Shown one piece after another: positions 8,913 to 15,507 of a DNA stretch of 64,000 nt; positions within the stretch are counted from its first letter, which is position 1, and each line of letters starts with the position of its first letter. The position numbers were made by a program, and so were the translations under genes. The notes below the pieces were generated by a model. It worked only from the letters and a program-made list of their open reading frames with translations, ran no database searches and was not told where the DNA came from. This DNA comes from CAZKBP01 sp964551015 (lineage in GTDB: Bacteria > Bacteroidota > Bacteroidia > Cytophagales > Microscillaceae): the NCBI GenBank assembly GCA_964551015.1, contig CAZKBP010000020.1, positions 39,612-103,611 on the forward strand, given 5' to 3'.

Positions 8913-9848
8913 TTAACCTTCTACGATCCAAACTCCAGAGGCAACCATTTGCACCTTGCCCCCTACCTGAATCAAGAAGTTAGCTTCATCTAGCACTTGA
9001 CCTTTGAGGTAAATAGCAGAAACTCTTTGTATCTGGTAGCCTTGCTCAACCTTCAGGTTGAGTTCCTTTTTGTGGTAATAATCATATTTGAGCAAGTAAG
9101 ACAATAAGCATCCGTTGGCGCTCCCCGTGGCGGGATCTTCGGTAATATCTAGCTCCTGATAGAGCATGCGTGCATTGATATCATATCCAGCTTGGTGCGT
9201 CTCTGGTGCAAAGGGAAAGAAAGCAAAAAAAGACTCTTCTGATTCCTGACTCAACTCGGCCTGATACTGGTCATGAAAGCGATAAAAGGCCTCTCTGTTG
9301 ATTTTAATCCGATCCATCGCCTCGAGGCTAAGAACAGGGACGATGATGAAAGGAATGCCCGTCGAGACGATCTGTACTGGGAGATCGCTTCGTAAATCAC
9401 CCGCAGATAGCCCCAATAGTTCTGCCACTTCTTGGGGTGGAAATTTCGCACCAAAAGTCGGATTTTTTTGTGTCATCCAGAATTCCTTGGGTTGTTCTGC
9501 CTGATAATTTATCTGGACGGGAATATTTCCTACGCCTAGTCCTAATTGAATCTCAGGCACGGTATCTTTGAGCAAATATTGCTGAATAATATAAGCGGTT
9601 CCCAGGGTAGGATGTCCAGCAAAAGGCAGCTCATAGGCAGGAGTAAAGATCCGTACGGGCCAAACCTCCCGTTGAGATGCTACTTCACTCATTTGAATAA
9701 AAGTGCTCTCAGCAAAGTTAATCTCTCTGGCCATCTGCTGCATAGCACTTTTATCTAGATGCACATTATCGAAGAAAACAGCCAGTTGATTGCCTTGATA
9801 TTTTGATTCGGCGAAAACATCAACAATATGATAAGGAACGGTTTTCAC
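8913..9848 (-). CDS. PhzF-family isomerase/epimerase-like protein
   Basis: A 311-residue protein of the PhzF family (diaminopimelate-epimerase fold, two similar halves). Visible family marks are YHIVDVFAESKYQGNQLAVF at the N-terminus, a probable active-site Glu in INFAESTF, AGHPTLGTAY near residue 76, and DPATGSANGCL in the second half. Members include phenazine and pyrrolizidine enzymes, but most bacterial homologues have no known substrate and no phenazine genes are nearby, so this is probably a housekeeping isomerase. Confidence 0.88.
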   Translation of the reverse strand: MKTVPYHIVDVFAESKYQGNQLAVFFDNVHLDKSAMQQMAREINFAESTFIQMSEVASQREVWPVRIFTPAYELPFAGHPTLGTAYIIQQYLLKDTVPEIQLGLGVGNIPVQINYQAEQPKEFWMTQKNPTFGAKFPPQEVAELLGLSAGDLRSDLPVQIVSTGIPFIIVPVLSLEAMDRIKINREAFYRFHDQYQAELSQESEESFFAFFPFAPETHQAGYDINARMLYQELDITEDPATGSANGCLLSYLLKYDYYHKKELNLKVEQGYQIQRVSAIYLKGQVLDEANFLIQVGGKVQMVASGVWIVEG

Positions 9849-10120
9849 AGATTTAATCTTTTTAGGTAGTAGATACTTTTATACAAGTTTAGAAATTTTT
9901 CCAAAAAAAGAAAAAACCTTCTGCCTACAAACGCAAAAACAAATACCCTCCGTGTGTGTTTCATGGTTAATGTCTAAAACATTTATTAGCCAACAAAGTG
10001 GCTCTAATGTCTTCTCGCTTGCCTAATAATTGAAAATCATTCCATACCTTTATGACTCCAATCAGGCTATTAATCCACACGACTTTTTATGGTTCAATTT
10101 AAATAAACTCACAAATAAGC

Positions 10121-10630
10121 ATGATGAACAAGAATAATTTTTGGAAAGTTTTGCTATCACTAGCCGTAGTTTTACTGGCTGGATTTCACACACAAGCCCA
10201 AGATTTTGATGACGAAGATTTGAAAAACTATGCGATGGTAATGGATTCCATCGAGGTGTTCAAAAGTCACGTTAACGACACCGTATCTGGTATCGTGAAC
10301 ACGATGATTGATGAAAACGAAAACTTCAGTGCTAGCGATTACAAAGATATGGAAGCAGCCAAAGGCAACGAAGCCAAAATGAAGGCCATGCCCGCCGAAA
10401 AGGTTGCTTATTACAAAGAAATTAAAGGCAACATGAAGAAGGTGACGAAAATGAAGAAAGAAGAACTCAATTCAGCCTTCTCTACTTTAGTGAAAGACCA
10501 AATCGGTGTAACTGAGTATAAAGCCATCAAAAAAGCACTCAAAGAGGACGAAGAGGTCAAGGCCAAATACGAGAAAATGATGGCGGAGATGAAAGAAGCG
10601 CGTGAATCTGGAGACGATACAGATGAATAA
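10121..10630 (+). CDS. Secreted Lys/Glu-rich helical protein, unknown function
   Basis: The 169-residue product has a signal peptide (WKVLLSLAVVLLAGF, cleavage near TQA-Q). The mature part is almost entirely helical and highly charged, with an acidic start (DFDDEDL) and an acidic tail (ESGDDTDE). Segments such as MKKVTKMKKEELN and KAKYEKMMAEMKEA suggest a coiled coil. I recognise no family. It is followed 34 bp later by a strong terminator, so it appears monocistronic. The 272 bp upstream hold no other gene. Confidence 0.7.
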   Translation: MMNKNNFWKVLLSLAVVLLAGFHTQAQDFDDEDLKNYAMVMDSIEVFKSHVNDTVSGIVNTMIDENENFSASDYKDMEAAKGNEAKMKAMPAEKVAYYKEIKGNMKKVTKMKKEELNSAFSTLVKDQIGVTEYKAIKKALKEDEEVKAKYEKMMAEMKEARESGDDTDE

Positions 10631-10663
10631 AACCTCATCAATTTTATTTTTTATCTTTCAAAA

Positions 10664-10696
10664 AAAATCCTCAAGGCCAGAAGCTTTGAGGATTTT
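10664..10696 (+). terminator. Intrinsic terminator after the secreted Lys/Glu-rich gene
   Basis: An 11-bp perfect stem AAAATCCTCAA / TTGAGGATTTT with an 11-nt loop, flanked by A7 on the left and TTTT on the right. It could work in both directions. Confidence 0.8.
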
Positions 10697-10706
10697 GCTT
10701 ATCAAA

Positions 10707-11103
10707 TCTAACCTATCTATCTACTATGGAAATTTTAATGCTTTTATAGACTCACCACCGTCTAACCTAGCGAGCTACTTACAAAATTTTAGTGCTTTTA
10801 TAGGCTCACCACCGTCTAACCTATCTATCTACTATGGAAATTTTAATGTTTTCTATCTTGGAAAATTTTAATGCTTTTATAGGCTCACCACCGTCTAACC
10901 TAGCGAGCTACTATGGAAATTTTAATGCTTTCNNNNNNNNNNNNNNNNNNNNNNNNNNNNNNNNNNNNNNNNNNNNNNNNNNNNNNNNNNNNNNNNNNNN
11001 NNNNNNNNNNNNNNNNNNNNNNNNNNNNNNNNAGGCTCACCACCGTCTAACCTAGCGAGCTACTATGGAAATTTTAATGCTTTCTATCTTGGAAAATTTT
11101 AAT
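10707..11103. repeat. 54-bp tandem repeat array interrupted by an assembly gap
   Basis: Units begin TCTAACCTA and end CACCACCG, at 10707, 10761, 10815, 10894 and, after the N run, 11047. The third copy is 79 bp because of a 25-bp insertion. Two unit subtypes occur, with CTATCTATCT or CTAGCGAGCT after the start. In one plus frame the 54-bp unit reads as an 18-residue repeat beginning SNL and ending SPP, but the 25-bp insert breaks the frame and no start codon precedes the array. A related tail with TCTTGGAAAATTTTAAT closes both copy 3 and the last copy. Confidence 0.88.
10933..11032. other. Assembly gap of 100 N
   Basis: Exactly 100 N inside the 54-bp array. This is the usual placeholder for a gap of unknown size, so the true number of repeat copies is unknown and the flanking distances are not reliable. 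Confidence 0.97.
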
Positions 11104-11133
11104 TCAATTTTTAATATTCGGACTTTTGCCTCA

Positions 11134-11841
11134 TTAGGGTTTCAAGGTAGACATACCGCCGTCTACGCCCAGAATTTGTCCAGTCATCCAAGTGCTCTGA
11201 TCGGATAACAGGTACTCGGCAACGGTCGCCACATCTTCGGTGGTTCCTACTCGTCCAATGGGATGCCTTTTATCGGCAGCATCTCTTTTATCATCACTGC
11301 TGAGCAGTTTGCTGGCCAGAGGCGTATCAGTAAGGGAGGGTGCTATCGCATTAACCCTTACTTTGTGCATAGCCCACTCGGCGGCAAGTGATTTGGCAAG
11401 CCCTTCTACTCCTGCTTTGGAGACAGCTACCGAACTATGAAAATTCATCCCTAGCTTAACTGCGACAGTACTAAATAGTACCACACTGGCTCCTTTGGCT
11501 TTCCTAAGGTTTTTCATGCTAGCTTGCAAGACGCGAACGGCTCCCATTACATTCACTTGGAAATCATTCAAAAAATCGTCTTCACTTAATCGCTGAAAGG
11601 GCTTTAGGTTGATCGTTCCGGGGCAATAAGCCAACCCGTGCAATACATCCGGTAAATCATTCAGAACATCTGACACGTCTTGGGTCACATCTAACTGAAT
11701 ATGAGATACTCCTAGATTTTTCAGTTCGTCGGATTGGCTTCGTGAGGCTACCCACACTTGGTGTCCTGCTTTTGACAATTTGCTGGTGATTGCTAAACCA
11801 ATCCCTGAACTACCTCCTACAACTAATATATTCTTACTCAT
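11134..11841 (-). CDS. SDR-family oxidoreductase lacking the catalytic Tyr
   Basis: A 235-residue short-chain dehydrogenase/reductase-like protein. The cofactor motif GGSSGIG (9-15), the later AYCPG and the C-terminal VDGGMSTL are typical. The catalytic Ser fits S124 and the Lys fits K142, but the position four residues before the Lys, normally Tyr, is V138 (HSSVAVSK). It is the third gene of a leftward cluster with a pterin synthase and folE, 86 bp behind folE, so a sepiapterin-reductase-like or regulatory role in pterin metabolism is possible. That is inference from position only. Confidence 0.85.
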   Translation of the reverse strand: MSKNILVVGGSSGIGLAITSKLSKAGHQVWVASRSQSDELKNLGVSHIQLDVTQDVSDVLNDLPDVLHGLAYCPGTINLKPFQRLSEDDFLNDFQVNVMGAVRVLQASMKNLRKAKGASVVLFSTVAVKLGMNFHSSVAVSKAGVEGLAKSLAAEWAMHKVRVNAIAPSLTDTPLASKLLSSDDKRDAADKRHPIGRVGTTEDVATVAEYLLSDQSTWMTGQILGVDGGMSTLKP

Positions 11842-11927
11842 GATTTTGCAATTTTAATGTCTCGTTTAATATGAAAGTAAATTGCACAGCAAATTGTTTA
11901 GCTTTTCACCCGAAATATTAAACAGAA

Positions 11928-12644
11928 CTACTCGATGTATTTCAAGAATTCGCGGCGATTAGCTTCTTTCTGGAATTTCCCTCCGTAGAAGGAAGTTACG
12001 GTAGCACTGTTTACATCTTGCACTCCCCGCATTGAAACGCAGAGGTGTTTGGCGTCCATGATGACGGCTACATCTTCGGTTTCTAGTACTTCCTGTAAGC
12101 TAGTGCCAATCTGCATGGTCAAGCGTTCTTGTACTTGAGGTCTTTTCGCGTAATACTGCACAATGCGGTTGATTTTAGAGAGCCCGATGACTTTTCCACT
12201 GGAAATATAAGCCACGTGTGCTTTTCCGATGATAGGCACGAAGTGGTGCTCACAGTTAGAATGAAAAGTAATATCCTTTTCTACCAACATTTCATTGTAC
12301 TTGTATTTATTCTCAAACAGCGCAACCTTGGGTTTGTTGGCTGGGTTTAGGCCGCTAAAAATTTCTTGAATGTACATTTTCGCCACTCGGCGAGGCGTAC
12401 CTTTTAGGCTATCATCGTTTAGGTCTAGCCCCATAATTTGCATAATTTCACGAAAATGCTCCTCAATCAATTGCATTTTGATATCATCACTAAGGTCAAA
12501 GGCATCTTCACGGAGAGGAGTATCATAAGAAGTACCAATATGTTCGTCTCCCATATCTTCTATGGCTAAACTGTGCCCATTAACAGGTTGGCTATGGCCA
12601 TTTCCATTAGGCTGGATATTCAACGAAATTTCTTTCTGTTTCAT
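11928..12644 (-). CDS. folE: GTP cyclohydrolase I
   Basis: This enzyme converts GTP to dihydroneopterin triphosphate, the first step of folate and tetrahydrobiopterin synthesis. Of 238 residues, about 55-238 are the catalytic domain: GLDLNDDSLKGTPRRVAKM, the zinc and active-site segment SNCEHHFVPIIGKAHVAYI, GLSKINRIV, RPQVQERLT, and the second zinc Cys in KHLCVSMRG. The first 50 residues are a polar extension rich in Asn, Gln and Gly. With the start at 12644 the gene overlaps the upstream pterin synthase by 38 bp; a start at Met31 (12554) would remove the overlap. Confidence 0.95.
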   Translation of the reverse strand: MKQKEISLNIQPNGNGHSQPVNGHSLAIEDMGDEHIGTSYDTPLREDAFDLSDDIKMQLIEEHFREIMQIMGLDLNDDSLKGTPRRVAKMYIQEIFSGLNPANKPKVALFENKYKYNEMLVEKDITFHSNCEHHFVPIIGKAHVAYISSGKVIGLSKINRIVQYYAKRPQVQERLTMQIGTSLQEVLETEDVAVIMDAKHLCVSMRGVQDVNSATVTSFYGGKFQKEANRREFLKYIE

Positions 12645-13014
12645 AGAGTTTAATTTTTAAGTCAAGTTTAGAGTCTAGTTTGTCTCTGAGAAGGTTCCAA
12701 AAAACCACGGCCATATTTTCAGCGGTGGGGTTCAAATCTTTAAATTCTTGGGTATCTAGGTTCAAATTTGTCTGATCAAATTTCTGAATAATCTGCTCTT
12801 TAATCAGATCACTCAATACCTTCATATCTATCAGGTAGCCCGTTTCGGGATCAATTTCGCCAATTACTTGCACGATCAGTTGATAATTGTGTCCGTGATA
12901 ATTGGGGTTATTGCATTTCCCAAAGACTTGGGCATTGTGCTCATCGCTCCATTTTTCGTGGTGCAGACGATGAACCGCACTGAAATGTTCTTTACGGTAT
13001 ACGGCTATTTTCAT
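12607..13014 (-). CDS. 6-pyruvoyl-tetrahydropterin / 6-carboxytetrahydropterin synthase family
   Basis: A 135-residue T-fold enzyme. Zinc ligands fit H15 plus H40 and H42 in YHGHNY, and the catalytic Cys fits C34. The segment GKCNNPNYHGHNY is close to the signature of 6-pyruvoyl-tetrahydropterin synthase (CNNPNGHGHNY) and less like the QueD form. It probably acts on dihydroneopterin triphosphate made by FolE, whose gene follows directly and overlaps its end. Either a biopterin-type or a queuosine-type role is possible; the motif and the SDR downstream favour the former. It is the first gene of the leftward cluster. Confidence 0.88.
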   Translation of the reverse strand: MKIAVYRKEHFSAVHRLHHEKWSDEHNAQVFGKCNNPNYHGHNYQLIVQVIGEIDPETGYLIDMKVLSDLIKEQIIQKFDQTNLNLDTQEFKDLNPTAENMAVVFWNLLRDKLDSKLDLKIKLYETERNFVEYPA

Positions 13015-13379
13015 AGTTTTCCCGCACCGCAGAGTTTCAACTCCACAGGGGCTTTAGTTTAAGAATTAGATAATGTGTAATGTTAAGGCTACTCACATTT
13101 GGGTTTAACGAGGCTTAGGTCGAACCCAAAGGAGGTGTGTCTTAATTTTTAATCATAAAAAATAGAATACAAACAAGGTGGTTTCATATTTTTGATTTCC
13201 AGTATTAGAAACAGGCTGCTTGCTTTTTTGTTTAATTTTAAATCACTAAAAATCAACAAAGCTACGTGCTTCTTGAACCCCTTGTTTGATCCAACCTGCT
13301 AACAGTGCCAAGATGTAAATTGTTCCTGTTTTCTTTCCTCAATCACATCATTGCTATTTTGAGTGGGTAGAGATTTGAT
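13015..13379. other. Intergenic region upstream of the pterin operon
   Basis: No gene is visible in these 365 bp. It should carry the promoter of the leftward pterin operon and the 3' end of the DUF2147 gene. One inverted repeat, TTTGGGTT (13098-13105) / AACCCAAA (13123-13130), could form an 8-bp stem. Confidence 0.5.
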
Positions 13380-13814
13380 TTAGGAGGCGCGATACCAAGT
13401 TTGGGTGCGGTAAAATAGCCCCCAGTAGCCCCTTACTTTGAGTTTCCCCTCTTCCAGCCATATTTTACAAGTATATTCTTTGCCTTTTTCGGGGTCAAGA
13501 ATTTTCCCTCCTTGCCAGGTATCTCCTTTGAGGCTTAGCCCTCTGATAATGGTCATGCCCACTACAGGTTGGTTTTTACGATCTCCGGGGCATTTTTCAC
13601 AGATCGGGTTTTCGCCTTGGCTCAAATCGAGGAGTTTTTCAATTTTTCCATAGACTTTTCCGTTTTTGGCTTGGTAAACGCGCACGATAGATTTGGCTTT
13701 GCCAGTTTCGTCGTCAATGGTTTTCCAACGCCCTAATACTTCTTGGGCTGAAACGGCTGCGAAATTTAATATAATTAGACACGAGATAAGCGAAACGCTA
13801 CGAATATTCATCAT
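13380..13814 (-). CDS. Secreted DUF2147-family protein
   Basis: A 144-residue exported protein with a signal peptide ending near VSA-Q. The mature part begins EVLGRWKTIDDETGKAKSIV and contains GKVYGKIEKLL, a CEKCPGD pair of cysteines and a C-terminal GYWGLFYRTQTWYR, all marks of DUF2147 (a small beta-barrel, lipocalin-like). Its function is unknown; homologues occur in envelopes of Bacteroidota and Proteobacteria. It is divergent from the STAS-like gene at 14044. Confidence 0.85.
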   Translation of the reverse strand: MMNIRSVSLISCLIILNFAAVSAQEVLGRWKTIDDETGKAKSIVRVYQAKNGKVYGKIEKLLDLSQGENPICEKCPGDRKNQPVVGMTIIRGLSLKGDTWQGGKILDPEKGKEYTCKIWLEEGKLKVRGYWGLFYRTQTWYRAS

Positions 13815-13915
13815 GATAAATTAAAAATTTAAGGTTGAGTGCTTTTACCTTGGAAATTTAATGATTTTTGTGGCTCTAAAAATTTAATTGCAGATTTGTT
13901 CCCAAAAAAAATCAA

Positions 13916-13953
13916 TTTTTGATCGATTGAGATGCAAAAGTTTAGTATTTTTG
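13916..13953 (+). promoter_or_regulatory. Probable promoter for the STAS-like gene
   Basis: TATTTTTG at 13946-13953 matches TAnnTTTG. A T-rich TTTTTG (13916-13921) or TTG (13927-13929) upstream could be the -33 element. The gene starts about 90 bp downstream. Confidence 0.4.
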
Positions 13954-14043
13954 CATTATCTTACAATGTAAGAAATGTCGTTTTTCGAAACTATGGACAG
14001 CAATTAATGTTTTGTTAAGGGACACCAAAAGACACCAAAAAAT

Positions 14044-14478
14044 ATGGTAATTCTAGAAGAAAGGTACGTTCGGGTCAGTTATGATTCACGTACAAATACA
14101 ATCGAGACAATCTGGAAGGATTTTGCCACAAGTGATGAATATCGCAGAACCATCAATTTAGTCTGCAAAACGATTCTCAAAAACCGCCCCAGACACTGGG
14201 TAATGGACTACCGACACGCAGGGGTAGTCGCGGTCAAAGATCAGGAATGGTTCTACAATAGCATTCTACCCAAAATCGCCAGAGCAGGTCTGAAAACTGC
14301 TCCTGCTATCGCCTCTGAGGATATTTTTAGCCGTATTTATTCGGACGAATCTCATAAGAGAATGAAAAAGGTCGGTATCGCCGCCGAATATTTTTCAGAT
14401 CGTCAGGCCATAGACGAATGGTTACTCACTGGTCATCTGGGAAATGAGCATCCACGCGCAGCCAAATTCAAGGACTGA
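14044..14478 (+). CDS. STAS/SpoIIAA-like small protein (tentative)
   Basis: A 144-residue soluble protein. The pattern of an early beta hairpin (VRVSYDSRTNTIETIW), a long helix (SDEYRRTINLVCKTIL), a strand ending in an aspartate (HWVMDYRHAGVV) and later helix-strand units (IGIAAEYF-like, DRQAIDEWL) resembles the SpoIIAA-like/STAS fold seen in Cytophagales proteins. I cannot name a closer family. Two direct copies of GACACCAAAA lie just before the start codon. If STAS-like, it could be a target for the SpoIIE phosphatases in this window, but nothing here proves that. Confidence 0.55.
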   Translation: MVILEERYVRVSYDSRTNTIETIWKDFATSDEYRRTINLVCKTILKNRPRHWVMDYRHAGVVAVKDQEWFYNSILPKIARAGLKTAPAIASEDIFSRIYSDESHKRMKKVGIAAEYFSDRQAIDEWLLTGHLGNEHPRAAKFKD

Positions 14479-14489
14479 CGAGGCTTGGG

Positions 14490-15293
14490 TTAGAAGGGTA
14501 AATCCTTGGGGCTATAGTGTCTTTTAAGCCATACACTCAATCCCTCTAATCCCGGGAAGAGAACCCTTTCGTTAATATTTGCTTGATCTAGCTTGTCCCG
14601 AACTTCCCATTTGAGGGCAGCCGGTATGATAATGCGAAAATAAATATCTGCGTGATTTTCTAACCATTCATCTAATAAGGCATCCGCTTTTGAAATGGCG
14701 GAGAAAAGCGCAAATTGGTTCACAATTCGATCGTCAAAGGAGGGTGGCTCGAAAAAAATTACATAAGTATCCTCTTGTAGGTTATCGAATTCTTTCCAGG
14801 AGCGACAAACTTGGTTGAGCAACTCAGTAGTAAATTTATTAGAGCCTTCTTCTAAGAGAATGGCTTTCAACTGTCCAGGAAGATAATTGACTACTTTCTC
14901 ATGGTTAACTGCCCAAATTGCACCATCTACATCGTACTTGCTCAGTTCGGAGGTAGCAAAGTGCAAAGCCACGTAGGGAGAATAAGTCCAGTCTAATAAG
15001 CGAGTTGGTAGTCCAAAGTGTTGCCCCACCGCAATGGTATCCCAAAAAGAATCAATACTACCCAAATTTGTGAGTCGCTTCGAGTATTTATCAAAATTAC
15101 GAATCAAATGCTTCTCTACTTCTACATAGTTGCCCCCTAAGCGCATTAAGCTGGTTTTCAATTCATAAGCGACATCCCCTACCCCTCTGTACACATAAGG
15201 TGAGCGATAGCGCCTCAAAGATTCGTGGTAAGAGTCCTTGAAGAGTGCTTCTTGGAGTTCAGACCAATTATTGATGAGAATATCATTTTTCAT
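14490..15293 (-). CDS. FRG-domain protein
   Basis: A 267-residue soluble protein. The name-giving motif appears as YVYRGV (R36, G37), followed by SLMRLG and the second conserved block AVGQHFGLPTRLLDW (as TIAVGQHFGLPTRLLDWT) with YVALHFA. This is the FRG domain, found alone in many bacteria and sometimes near phage or defence genes; no activity is established. The C-terminal third has no recognised domain. The gene stands alone, convergent with the STAS-like gene and 214 bp from ftsK. Confidence 0.85.
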   Translation of the reverse strand: MKNDILINNWSELQEALFKDSYHESLRRYRSPYVYRGVGDVAYELKTSLMRLGGNYVEVEKHLIRNFDKYSKRLTNLGSIDSFWDTIAVGQHFGLPTRLLDWTYSPYVALHFATSELSKYDVDGAIWAVNHEKVVNYLPGQLKAILLEEGSNKFTTELLNQVCRSWKEFDNLQEDTYVIFFEPPSFDDRIVNQFALFSAISKADALLDEWLENHADIYFRIIIPAALKWEVRDKLDQANINERVLFPGLEGLSVWLKRHYSPKDLPF

Positions 15294-15479
15294 AAGATAT
15301 TCGAGGTTAAGTTATCTACTTTATTTGTTCACCATAGCACTTTATAGCTCCTTAGTCTAGCAAAACTAAGCAATCTCCCTAGGAACGCGGAACCTTCTTG
15401 GAGAATTCTCTCCCCAGTATCTTGAATAGTTCCCTGATAAACTTTAATGCTAAAATTTTAAACTATAGATAATCTTTTG

Positions 15480-15487
15480 TATTTTTG
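15480..15487 (+). promoter_or_regulatory. Probable -7 box for ftsK
   Basis: TATTTTTG matches TAnnTTTG and ends 20 bp before the ftsK start codon. No clear -33 element is seen. Confidence 0.35.
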
Positions 15488-15507
15488 GATACTAAATCAA
15501 AAGCTTT

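Noticed and set aside
10602..10871. Protein-coding gene over the 54-bp repeats
   Set aside because: It starts inside the previous gene's 3' end, crosses a strong terminator, has no own start signal, and the repeat insert breaks the frame.
10707..11103. CRISPR-like array
   Set aside because: The units are contiguous 54-bp tandem copies without unique spacers, and no cas genes are nearby.
13380..15293. Defence island around the FRG gene
   Set aside because: Neighbours are housekeeping or envelope genes; no nuclease, toxin, methylase or integrase is present.
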